Below are positions 1 to 9,002 of a DNA stretch of 33,031 nucleotides, piece by piece. Made by a program: the position numbers and the translations under genes. The DNA is taken from positions 1 to 33,031 of the forward strand of contig JACDZF010000012.1 of the NCBI GenBank assembly GCA_013426795.1. Reading direction: 5' to 3'. Position 1 is the stretch's first letter. Each line of letters starts with the position of its first letter. A model generated the notes under the pieces. The model saw only the letters and a list, made by a program, of their open reading frames with translations. It searched no databases and had not been told where the DNA came from. The DNA comes from Desulfocapsa sp. GTDB taxonomy: Bacteria; Desulfobacterota; Desulfobulbia; Desulfobulbales; Desulfocapsaceae.

Positions 1-174
1 TTTCTTCACTGAACTCCTTGCATTCCCGCTCTGCGTACAGTAATCAAAATAAAAAGTAAGGATCAAGACTAAGGTGAGAAGGGGTATGGCTTGATGGCCT
101 CTCCCTCCCCCTGGTTCATGGGGAAATCGGGTCCGCCGCGCGCCCCTGCTTTTTGAGGCATATTTCGTCACGAG

Positions 175-1509
175 ATGCCGGTTGGAATGCCGTCAGTCTT
201 TCGTCCCAACACCTCTCAATACTACCTCACCATGGATAAAAATGAAAGCGGCAATGGAGCGCATCCGGTGATGCCGGAGCTGCTCGCCCCGGCAGGAACC
301 TTTGAAAAACTGGTGACTGCCATCCATTATGGGGCCGATGCCGTCTATCTTGGGGGCCCCCAATTCAGTCTGCGGGCCCGGGCCGGCAACTTCAGCCCTG
401 AGGCCATGGCCGAGGCCGTGGCCTATGCCCAGGCCCGGGGGGTGAAGGTCTATGTGACCTTGAATATCCTGGCCCATAATCGGGATCTGGCCGGACTGGA
501 CGGGTATCTCCACTCTTTGCGGGATCTTGGAGTCAATGGCCTGATCATTGCCGATCCCGGTCTGCTCACGCGGGCCGCTCGGCTGGTGCCGGAGCTTGCC
601 CTCCATCTTTCCACCCAGGCCAATGTCACCAATTACGCGGCGGCGTCCTTCTGGCGCAAGCAGGGGGCGTCCCGCCTCAACCTTGCGCGCGAGCTGTCGC
701 TCTCCGAGATCGGTGAGATCAGGGGCCGGGTGGACGGCGAGCTGGAGGTCTTTGTCCATGGCTCCCTCTGCATCTCCTATTCGGGCCGCTGCATGCTGTC
801 CAGCTATATGACCGGCCGGGATGCCAATCAGGGCGACTGCGCCCATCCCTGCCGCTACAGCTATGCCCTCACCGAAGAGAAACGGCCCGGCCAGTATTTC
901 CCGGTGGAGGAGGATGAGCGCGGCACCTATATCTTCAACTCCAAGGATCTCTGCCTGCTCGAGCGCCTGCCCGAGCTGATGGCCAGTGGCGTCAACTCCC
1001 TGAAGATCGAAGGGCGGATGAAGTCCATCTTTTATGTGGGCGGGGTGGTGCGTATCTATCGGGCTGCCCTTGATTATCTGGCCGCCCTGCCGGCTGCGGC
1101 CTGGCATGACCCCGCCGCCATTGCCCTGCCCGCCATCTTTCGCACCGAGATTGCCAAGATCGGAACCCGGGGAGCCACCGAGAACTTTATCGATAACCGC
1201 CCCGGCGGCGGCGAGATGATCTATGATGCCTCCCGTGAGCCGCAGAACGTACTACCGGTGGCGGTGATCCGAGAGGGCGGCGAGGAGCCCCTGGTGGAGG
1301 CCAGAAATGTGCTGAAGACCGGCGATCTGATTGAGTATATGGCGCCGGGCATCGAGGTGATGGCGGTCACGGTGGTGGCCATGCGCAGCGAAAAGGGAGA
1401 AGAGCTCACCCGTGCCAACCCGGGCAACCGGGTGTTTCTGACGACGGAGCCTTCTCTGTCCACTGGCGCAGTGAACGGAATGCTGAGACGGCAGGAGGCT
1501 GACGGTTGA
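175..1509 (+). CDS. trhP: Peptidase U32 family protein, TrhP/YegQ-like tRNA hydroxylation protein
   Basis: This 444-residue protein matches the U32 family and by eye is closest to E. coli YegQ (TrhP), which takes part in prephenate-dependent 5-hydroxylation of U34 in tRNA. The family N-terminus (PELLAPAGTFEKL) begins near residue 34. It is followed by a TIM-barrel-like region with YGADAVYLGG, LSTQANVTN and RELSLSEI. The U32 signature lies around residues 192-228: FVHGSLCISYSGRCMLSS, then GDCAHPC. Cysteines 199, 206, 222 and 226 are placed like the Fe-S ligands expected in this family, and LKIEGRMKS follows. The length (444 aa) fits YegQ (about 450) and not the longer RlhA type (about 650). 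The start is uncertain: the ATG at 175 has no good ribosome site and the ATG at 232 is also possible. The RNA substrate is inferred; the family assignment is firm. Confidence 0.85.
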   Translation: MPVGMPSVFRPNTSQYYLTMDKNESGNGAHPVMPELLAPAGTFEKLVTAIHYGADAVYLGGPQFSLRARAGNFSPEAMAEAVAYAQARGVKVYVTLNILAHNRDLAGLDGYLHSLRDLGVNGLIIADPGLLTRAARLVPELALHLSTQANVTNYAAASFWRKQGASRLNLARELSLSEIGEIRGRVDGELEVFVHGSLCISYSGRCMLSSYMTGRDANQGDCAHPCRYSYALTEEKRPGQYFPVEEDERGTYIFNSKDLCLLERLPELMASGVNSLKIEGRMKSIFYVGGVVRIYRAALDYLAALPAAAWHDPAAIALPAIFRTEIAKIGTRGATENFIDNRPGGGEMIYDASREPQNVLPVAVIREGGEEPLVEARNVLKTGDLIEYMAPGIEVMAVTVVAMRSEKGEELTRANPGNRVFLTTEPSLSTGAVNGMLRRQEADG

Positions 1510-1595
1510 AGGGTGCACGGAGATGAAGATCTGGTTTTTTTGTTCTGTGGCTCATCAGGACTTGGACTGTTTTATGATTCTGCAGGAGAGCGTGT

Positions 1596-3803
1596 ATGAC
1601 ATCAATATTATTTAATAAATTTCGAAATCCCGGAGATTTGTGGGGTGGTCTGGCTTCCATGCTGGTGGCCCTGCCGGCGGCCATGGCCTTCGGGGTCACG
1701 GTGTATACGACACTGGGACCGCAATACGCGCCCTTCGGTGCCCTGGCGGGAATGCTTGGGGCAGCGGCGCTGGGCCTGATTGCCCCCATTTTCGGCGGCA
1801 CCGATCGGCTGATCAGCGCCCCCTGCGCGCCGGCGGCAGCGGTGTTGTCGGTCTTTGCCCTTGAGCTGTCACGACAGGGGACTCCGGCAGGAAATATTAT
1901 TCTGCTGCTCATCGTGCTTGGTATCTTGACTGGACTGGTGCAGATTCTCCTTGGTTTTCTGGGGACCGGACGGATGATCAAGTACATTCCCTATACCGTG
2001 GTCAGCGGCTATCTCTCCGGGGTTGGCATTATCATCATCAGCGGGCAGATCCGCAATTTTATGGGTGCCGCCGTCGGCTCGAGTTGGTGGCAGGTTGTCG
2101 TATCGCCTGAAATGTGGGATTGGCGCAGTATTGGTATCGGCTCGGCCACCGTGCTTGGCGCCCTGCTGGGCCCCCGCCTGATCAAGAAGGTTCCCGGCAC
2201 CATCATCGGCATCGCCGCCGGGCTGGTCACCTATTTTGCCCTTGCCGCCAATGATCCGTCAATGATGATCCTTGCCGACAACAAGCTGGTCCTCGGGCCC
2301 CTGGGAATTGTCGAGGCCGGATATCTGCAAACCCTCACCTCCCGCTGGCATGATCTGGGCGAGATCAAACTTGCCCAGGTCGGCGCCCTGTGCGGCAATG
2401 CCCTGACCCTGGCGGCTCTGCTCTCCATCGATACCCTGAAGACCTGCGTGGTTATGGACCAGAAGACGAGGACCCGTCATGAACCCAACCGTGAATTGTG
2501 TGCCCAGGGCCTTGCCAATGTCGCGTCTTCGCTGATCTGCGGCATGCCCGGAGCCGGCACCATGGGGGCCTCCATGGTGAATCTCAACAGTGGCGCCCAG
2601 ACCAGGCTTTCCGGGGTTATGGAAGGGGTGCTGGTGCTGGTGGCGGCCCTGGCCCTTAATTCGGTGATGGCCTGGCTGCCCATTGCCACCCTGGCCGGAA
2701 TCCTTATTGTCATTGGTCTGCGCATGATCGATCTGGAACCCCTGAAATTTCTCGAATCACGGGGAACGGCCTTTGATTTCGCGGTGGTGAGTTCGGTGAT
2801 CGTCATTGCCTTGACCGTTGGCCTTATTGCCGCGTCCGGGGCCGGCGTGGCCATGTCCATTCTGCTTTTTGTGCGGGAACAGGTGGGCGGCTCGGTGGTG
2901 CGTCATAAGTCCTTTATCCATCAGCGTTCATCCACCTGGACCAGATCGGAGGAAGAGCGAAGGGTTATCGCCCAAAAAGGTGAGCAGGTGGTGATTTTTG
3001 AATTGCAGGGGAGTCTTTTCTTCGGCACCACCTATGAGCTCTATTCCGTCCTCGAACCGGAGACAAGAAAGCGGAATTACATGATTCTTGATATGCGGCT
3101 GGTGCAGTCGGTGGATATTACGGCCGCCCATATGCTGATCCAGATCCGGGATATGCTGGCGGAGCGCAACGCCGCCCTGCTGCTCAGCAATGTCCATGAG
3201 CAGCTTCCCAATGGCCGGAATCTGCGGGAGTTTTTCGCCCAGGTCGGACTTTCCGAAAAAAGTAACAATGTCCTTGATTTCCCCACCCTTGAAACTGCCA
3301 TTGAATGGATAGAAGAGGAGCTGATCGGGGATGTGAAATCCACGGTGGACAAGCAGGTTCTCTTGCATCTCCAGGAGATGGAGCTCTTTCACGGACGTAA
3401 GGACGATACCCTGGTGGATCTGGAGGCCTGTATGGAACAGCTCTCCTGCAAGGCCGGGGAGACGATCTACGCCATCGGCGATCCGGGACTGGCCATTTAT
3501 CTGGTACGGCGCGGTGAGGTCCGGATCATGGCCCCCGTCGGCGGCAGTCGGCAGTTGCATCATGTTGCCACCATTGGCCGGGGAGACTTCTTCGGTGGTC
3601 TTGCCTTTCTTGATGGCCGGCCTCGCAGTGACAGTGCCATCGCCTATACCGATACCGATCTCTATATGCTGAGCATGGAGAACTTTAATCTTCTGGCCGA
3701 AGAACATAAACGCCTGGCCTTTGTCCTCACCCTGGCCATTTCCCGAACCCTGGCCCATCGCCTCCGCCAGGCCAACGGCGAGCGGGCCTTTCTCAATAAA
3801 TAG
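1596..3803 (+). CDS. SulP-family anion transporter with C-terminal STAS and cyclic-nucleotide-binding domains
   Basis: A 735-residue inner-membrane protein. Residues 1 to about 430 are a SulP/SLC26-type hydrophobic core with many membrane segments, starting with a typical SulP N-terminus (DLWGGLASMLVALPAAMAFG). A STAS domain follows at about 460-570 (VVIFELQGSLFFGTTYEL, then LDMRLVQSVDITAAHML). A CRP-like cyclic-nucleotide-binding domain occupies about 610-720, with CKAGETIYAIGDPG and a phosphate-binding-cassette-like GDFFGGLAFLDGRPRSDSA that keeps an arginine. SulP proteins move sulfate, bicarbonate, dicarboxylates or related anions; the substrate cannot be read from sequence. The third domain suggests gating by a nucleotide or another small ligand. 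The ribosome site GGAG lies 7-8 bases before the ATG. It sits alone between the U32 gene and truA, with 86 and 90 base gaps. Confidence 0.9.
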   Translation: MTSILFNKFRNPGDLWGGLASMLVALPAAMAFGVTVYTTLGPQYAPFGALAGMLGAAALGLIAPIFGGTDRLISAPCAPAAAVLSVFALELSRQGTPAGNIILLLIVLGILTGLVQILLGFLGTGRMIKYIPYTVVSGYLSGVGIIIISGQIRNFMGAAVGSSWWQVVVSPEMWDWRSIGIGSATVLGALLGPRLIKKVPGTIIGIAAGLVTYFALAANDPSMMILADNKLVLGPLGIVEAGYLQTLTSRWHDLGEIKLAQVGALCGNALTLAALLSIDTLKTCVVMDQKTRTRHEPNRELCAQGLANVASSLICGMPGAGTMGASMVNLNSGAQTRLSGVMEGVLVLVAALALNSVMAWLPIATLAGILIVIGLRMIDLEPLKFLESRGTAFDFAVVSSVIVIALTVGLIAASGAGVAMSILLFVREQVGGSVVRHKSFIHQRSSTWTRSEEERRVIAQKGEQVVIFELQGSLFFGTTYELYSVLEPETRKRNYMILDMRLVQSVDITAAHMLIQIRDMLAERNAALLLSNVHEQLPNGRNLREFFAQVGLSEKSNNVLDFPTLETAIEWIEEELIGDVKSTVDKQVLLHLQEMELFHGRKDDTLVDLEACMEQLSCKAGETIYAIGDPGLAIYLVRRGEVRIMAPVGGSRQLHHVATIGRGDFFGGLAFLDGRPRSDSAIAYTDTDLYMLSMENFNLLAEEHKRLAFVLTLAISRTLAHRLRQANGERAFLNK

Positions 3804-3893
3804 AGTTATCTTAAGGGGGAGAGTTTTTTGGTGGCTGTTTTTGCATGAACGAATCTGTCCCCCCCTTTTTTCCTACCCAAGGAGTCACGAACA

Positions 3894-4712
3894 ATGAATA
3901 CCCATGCGAAACGATTCAAGCTGATCCTGGAATTTGACGGCGGCCGCTACAGCGGCTGGCAGAAACAGGACGATGCCATAACCCTTCAGGGAATACTGCT
4001 CGAGGCTGCCGGGAAACTCTTTGGCGATCAGGTGGATGTGCAGGGCAGCGGCCGGACCGATGCCGGTGTCCATGCCCTCCACTACGCGGCCCATCTTGAG
4101 GCGGAGACGGAGCTTTCGCCGGGGGATATCCTGAAGAAGTTGAACGCCGCCCTGCCCCAGGACATCGTCATCATTGCCTGCAAACGGGCCGGTCCCCGCT
4201 TCCATGCCCGGCTGAACTGCATTGGCCGGAGTTACTGCTATCAGGTTGCCCGGCAGAAGACCGCCCTGGCCCGCAATCATGTCTGGCAGGTGACCACGGC
4301 AGCGCTGGATCTGGAGCGGATGGAAGAGGCCGCCGCTCTGCTTGTGGGAATGCACGATTTTACCTCCTTCACCGATCGTCAGGTGGTCAAGAAGAAATCA
4401 CCGCTGGTCATGATCCATCAATGCCAGGTAGCGGCGGCGGGGGAGCTGATCCTGTTTCGCATTGTCGGCTCCCATTTTCTCTGGAAGATGGTCCGCCGCA
4501 TCGTCGGTGTCCTCATGGCGGTGGGCAAAGGAGAGCTGAAGGTGGCGGATCTGCGCCGGTTCCTGCAGGAGCCGGTGCTCCTGACCCAGTACACCGCTCC
4601 GGCCCAGGGGCTTTTCTTTGAGCGTGCCTTTTATGATCAGGAAGAGCTGGACGGCTTTCTCGCCACCGAAGAGCTGAAGCCGGTGTTTTTTCGATGGAGG
4701 GGATGCAGTTGA
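3894..4712 (+). CDS. truA: tRNA pseudouridine(38-40) synthase TruA
   Basis: A 272-residue protein of the usual TruA length. It opens with a typical family N-terminus (FKLILEFDGGRYSGWQKQ). The catalytic motif GSGRTDAGVHAL places the nucleophilic aspartate at residue 56. Further conserved blocks are PRFHARLNCIGRSYCYQV, GMHDFTSFT and FLWKMVRRIVGVLMAVGKG. TruA isomerises uridines 38, 39 and 40 in the anticodon arm of many tRNAs in the cytoplasm. A ribosome site (AAGGAGT) lies 8-9 bases upstream of the ATG. It stands apart from its neighbours and I see no clear promoter. Confidence 0.96.
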   Translation: MNTHAKRFKLILEFDGGRYSGWQKQDDAITLQGILLEAAGKLFGDQVDVQGSGRTDAGVHALHYAAHLEAETELSPGDILKKLNAALPQDIVIIACKRAGPRFHARLNCIGRSYCYQVARQKTALARNHVWQVTTAALDLERMEEAAALLVGMHDFTSFTDRQVVKKKSPLVMIHQCQVAAAGELILFRIVGSHFLWKMVRRIVGVLMAVGKGELKVADLRRFLQEPVLLTQYTAPAQGLFFERAFYDQEELDGFLATEELKPVFFRWRGCS

Positions 4713-4808
4713 GGGGGGAGATCTTTGGTCGTGGCGGTTTTACGAAGGTGGGGTCCGTTTCCGTTGTATTTGGAGAATGACAGAAGAACAAGATTTAAAA
4801 AAAATATC

Positions 4809-4837
4809 TTGCTTTTGAAAAAGCAATTCATGATAAT
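4809..4837 (+). promoter_or_regulatory. Candidate sigma70-type promoter before the Arg-Arg repeat protein gene
   Basis: A weak -35 (TTGCTT, 4809-4814) and a good -10 (GATAAT, 4832-4837) are separated by exactly 17 bases in an AT-rich gap. Part of it overlaps a perfect 8-base inverted repeat (TTGCTTTT/AAAAGCAA, 4809-4826). On the - strand the same repeat is followed by a T-rich run, so it could instead be a terminator in that direction, although no - strand gene lies upstream of it. Confidence 0.3.
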
Positions 4838-4901
4838 GGGGACAGGGTTTTTTCAGAAATGCTGAGTTGTTTTTTTTTAAGAATATCCGGGTAGATAGTA
4901 A

Positions 4902-5216
4902 ATGGAAAGAGTTGAGAATGGTGCAGGCGCGGCAACGTATACAGCCCATGATGGTCTCGTTTATGCGGAACGGCGGAATGTGTCCAAACGTCGCGTCATC
5001 GATAACCGCCGTTCGCAAAAGGAAAGACGTCTCGATAGCCGGGTGGTCCCCTTTGATCTGCGCCAGACCGTCAAGACCTGGTTTTTGTCACTCATTCATT
5101 CACGGCTTGGTGTGGATCGGCGGAAACAAGGGGACCGGCGGAAAAACGGATCTCGACGGCAGCAACGAAGTGGAACAATCCTGACCCGAGAGGAATTAAC
5201 CGATCTCCTCTCCTAG
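4902..5216 (+). CDS. Small basic protein with six-residue Arg-Arg repeats
   Basis: A 104-residue protein of unknown function. Two blocks show Arg-Arg pairs spaced exactly six residues apart: residues 24, 30, 36 and 42 (RRNVSKRRVIDNRRSQKERR), then 73, 79 and 85 (DRRKQGDRRKNGSRR). A hydrophobic stretch at about 57-66 lies between the blocks. The C-terminus (ILTREELTDLLS) is a short acidic amphipathic tail. It faintly recalls the FliM N-terminal peptide that binds CheY, but this is a loose resemblance. A run of basic pairs with a fixed period suggests contact with nucleic acid, phosphate or membrane; this is inference. The start is uncertain because only a weak GGTAG precedes the ATG. The non-random repeat pattern supports a real gene. 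Two overlapping frames here are less convincing. Confidence 0.6.
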   Translation: MERVENGAGAATYTAHDGLVYAERRNVSKRRVIDNRRSQKERRLDSRVVPFDLRQTVKTWFLSLIHSRLGVDRRKQGDRRKNGSRRQQRSGTILTREELTDLLS

Positions 5217-5423
5217 CCTTTTTTCATCCTTCTTCCGGCACCACTCTTTCCGCAATCTCCGTTCCCACCACTCATATTGCAAGATTGAAGTAACATCAGC
5301 GCCAGAGATGAGTCTCCTGGTTTTTTTCCGCCACGGAAAACAGTGTCTTCCTGAGTCCCCTGGCAGGGTCAGCAGCTGTTTCTTGAACGGTTTCCCGATG
5401 GTCTTCACCTGACGGGGGTGAAA

Positions 5424-6212
5424 ATGTCTCAACCCGCGCTCTTTCTCTCCCATGGGTCACCCGGCATCGCCTTGATGCCGGGCGACCCGACGCCCAGGTT
5501 TCTTGGTCATCTGGCCCGTTCTCTTTCGGTTCCAGATGCGGTGGTTGTTTTCTCCGCCCACTGGCGCAGCGAGCATCCATTGATTTCAGCTGCCGATCCC
5601 CAGCCCATCATCCATGATTTCAGGGGCTTTGATCCACGCCTCTACGCCATGACCTATGAGCCCCCGGGACATCCGGATCTTGCCCGCGAGATTGCCGTGC
5701 GTCTCACCATGGTGGACAAAAACATCCTGCTCGACAGCCATCGCGGCCTGGATCATGGGGCCTGGATTCCGCTGATGCTGATGTACCCGGAGGCCACCAT
5801 CCCGGTGGTCCAGGTTTCCATCCAGCCCGGGATGTCTCCCGCTTACCATTACGATCTTGGTGCTGCCCTGAGCAGCCTGAAGCAGAAAAATATCCTGATC
5901 ATCGGGTCAGGGGGGATAACCCATAACCTCCATGAGGCATTGTTCGACGACTATGACGCGATGCCGCCGCAGTGGGTCAGCGATTTTTCGGAGTGGATGA
6001 AAAAACGTCTGGAGGCAGGAGACAAGGAAGCAGTCCTGGACTATCGGGAAAGCGGCCCTTCCGCGCGCGCGAACCATCCCACCGAAGAACATATCCTGCC
6101 CCTCTTTGTGGCCATGGGCGCGGGCGGAGGCGGAAAAGGCCGTCGCCTGCACACCGGCGCGATGTACGCAACGGTGATGACGGATGCCTATGAATTTACC
6201 CCTGCCCGGTAA
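5424..6212 (+). CDS. DODA-type extradiol aromatic ring-opening dioxygenase family protein
   Basis: About 262 residues, similar in length and sequence to the bacterial YgiD/4,5-DOPA-dioxygenase-like group of LigB-type enzymes. The N-terminal ALFLSHGSPGIAL carries the conserved metal-site histidine. VVFSAHWRSEHPLIS supplies a second one, and HRGLDHGAWIPLMLMYPEA and ILIIGSGGITHNLHEA complete the family pattern. Members use Fe(II) or Zn(II) to cleave catechol-type rings, but the natural substrate of most bacterial copies is unknown. An ATG at 5424 is preferred because the G-rich site GGGGG lies about 5 bases before it; an in-frame GTG at 5418 is possible. The gene is convergent with the HNH gene at 6287-6622. 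About 200 bases upstream (5217-5417) hold nothing I recognise. Confidence 0.88.
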   Translation: MSQPALFLSHGSPGIALMPGDPTPRFLGHLARSLSVPDAVVVFSAHWRSEHPLISAADPQPIIHDFRGFDPRLYAMTYEPPGHPDLAREIAVRLTMVDKNILLDSHRGLDHGAWIPLMLMYPEATIPVVQVSIQPGMSPAYHYDLGAALSSLKQKNILIIGSGGITHNLHEALFDDYDAMPPQWVSDFSEWMKKRLEAGDKEAVLDYRESGPSARANHPTEEHILPLFVAMGAGGGGKGRRLHTGAMYATVMTDAYEFTPAR

Positions 6213-6286
6213 CCGGAAAACCGCCAAAGAAGCCGGGCGGCAGATGGGAGGCGACCTGTCAGGAGCGGCTGATGCCGTCCTCTCCC

Positions 6287-6622
6287 TTATTCTTTTTCAT
6301 CCTTTCCCTGGTCATGGGCCGTTGCCCGCACCTGGTTGAGAAGGTCTGCAAAGGGAGTGAAGGTGGACGTCGGCCTTTTCTCGGTATCAGCATTCTCGGT
6401 GGGCAGCCATTGCGCGTCCAGGGATCGGGAGTGTTCATTGTCGTGGCAGTAGAGACACAGCAATTCCCAGTTGCTGCCGTCGGGTGGGTTGTTCCTGGAG
6501 TTATGATCCTTGTGATGGACGGTCAGTTCCCGCAGTTTTTTTCCGGAAAAATCACGACCACATTTTCCGCAGACCCAGGGCAGAATCTTCAGCGCCTGCT
6601 CCCTGTACTCAATTTTTTTCAT
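6287..6622 (-). CDS. YajD-like HNH nuclease family protein
   Basis: About 111 residues from the ATG at 6622, which has a G-rich ribosome site (GGGGG) some 9 bases upstream. A longer frame from a TTG at 6649 is less likely. The protein carries a compact HNH fold: a CGKC zinc-knuckle pair (Cys18, Cys21), LTVHHKDHNSRNN with the histidine pair at 36-37, NWELLC with Asn51, and CLYCHDNEH with Cys56, Cys59, His60 and His64. This closely follows E. coli YajD. HNH proteins bind a divalent metal and usually nick DNA, but the role of YajD-type proteins is not established. The tail after residue 65 is low-complexity. It lies 61 bases after the PRPP synthetase gene on the same strand and may share its transcript. 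Confidence 0.88.
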   Translation of the reverse strand: MKKIEYREQALKILPWVCGKCGRDFSGKKLRELTVHHKDHNSRNNPPDGSNWELLCLYCHDNEHSRSLDAQWLPTENADTEKRPTSTFTPFADLLNQVRATAHDQGKDEKE

Positions 6623-6683
6623 CGTCTTTTTCCCCCGGAATTGCAGCAAAATCGTCCCATTGAAGAGAATATGCGGGAGCGCT

Positions 6684-7625
6684 TCAGCCTGCCAGTCCTG
6701 AGCCCATCTTCAGATGACGCTTGAAGATGTCGGCCAGGAGCGGCGCCACGGAATACACGTCGAGCAGATCATCACTCTCAATCCCGGGAACGGTGTCGGA
6801 CCCGATCACCCGGGTTATGGGGCTGTTCAAGAAACGCTCCCGGGCATTGCCCGCCATGACCAGATGGGTGGCCATCACCGCCACCTCCACCGCCCCTGCC
6901 TCGAGACAGCGCCTGGCTGTCTGGATGATGGAGCTGCCGGTGCGGATCATGTCATCACAGACAATGGCGGTCTTACCCCGGACCACGCTGGAGATCTGGC
7001 CGACAATGGTCTTGTCGGTGTCGTAGCGATCCTTGTCGGCGGCGGTATGGGGACACTCCAGCAGGCTGGCGAGGCGGGCTATCCGTTTGGAAAAACCATA
7101 ATCCGGGGAGACCAGAACATAATCGCTGAGACCGCTGGCCCTGATTTTTTTTGTCACCAGCTCATCGGTCCACACGTGTTCAGTGCGGATCTCACCGGCA
7201 TGGGCATGCAGCACCGCCTCCGAATGAAGATCAATAAAGGCGACAAAGCTGGGCATGGCCCGGAAGATCTGGCGGGTTCTGGTAACCCCTTTGGGAATCT
7301 CGCAGGAGTTGGGCTTGGCGCGCTCCATGGTGGAATAGCCCAGATAGGGGATGGCCACATTGATGGTGGCCGCGTTCCAGTATCTGCCCCCCTGAATCAG
7401 GTCCAGCAGCTCCTGATGGGAGGTGTCGGTGTGGGTGGAGGCGATGATGATCAGATCCTTTCCCGCCACATCGGCAGGGAAGGCATGATAGGTCTCGCCG
7501 TCGGCAAAATGTTTGCGGATCATCTCCGAAAAGGGTCGCCCGAGGGCCTCGGCCACCTTCCGGCCCAGCACCGTGGAGGCCTCATTGGCCACCACCATAC
7601 ATTCCTGGATGCATTTCTGGGTCAA
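6684..7625 (-). CDS. Ribose-phosphate pyrophosphokinase (PRPP synthetase), divergent type
   Basis: A 313-residue enzyme of the Prs family, which makes phosphoribosyl pyrophosphate from ribose 5-phosphate and ATP for histidine, tryptophan, purine and pyrimidine synthesis. Family blocks seen are RKHFADGETYHAF, an FIDLHSEAV segment corresponding to the usual DLHA region, LVSPDYGFSKR, a loop with DKDRYDTDKT, and the PRPP-binding IVCDDMIRTGSSI. Several blocks differ from the common bacterial Prs (FSDGE, DLHAxQIQGFF, KRRP, DDMIDTGGT), so it belongs to a divergent branch. The predicted start is a TTG at 7625, which follows a GAGGTGAAGG site overlapping the leuB end; an ATG at 7598 is the alternative. 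It starts 4 bases after leuB stops, so the two genes are almost certainly co-transcribed. Confidence 0.88.
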   Translation of the reverse strand: MTQKCIQECMVVANEASTVLGRKVAEALGRPFSEMIRKHFADGETYHAFPADVAGKDLIIIASTHTDTSHQELLDLIQGGRYWNAATINVAIPYLGYSTMERAKPNSCEIPKGVTRTRQIFRAMPSFVAFIDLHSEAVLHAHAGEIRTEHVWTDELVTKKIRASGLSDYVLVSPDYGFSKRIARLASLLECPHTAADKDRYDTDKTIVGQISSVVRGKTAIVCDDMIRTGSSIIQTARRCLEAGAVEVAVMATHLVMAGNARERFLNSPITRVIGSDTVPGIESDDLLDVYSVAPLLADIFKRHLKMGSGLAG

Positions 7626-7629
7626 GCCT

Positions 7630-9002
<1,373 letters not shown>

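Noticed and set aside
1-174. Possible gene or regulatory element at the window start
   Set aside because: No coding frame, RNA fold or promoter seen; the U32 start itself is uncertain.
193-1107. A 304-codon - strand frame opposite the U32 gene
   Set aside because: Antisense of a conserved gene with Cys signature; no supporting motif of its own.
3804-3893. Possible terminator after the SulP gene (G-run, then C-run and T-run)
   Set aside because: The pairing arms are about 40 bases apart and only about 7 bases long, too weak to call.
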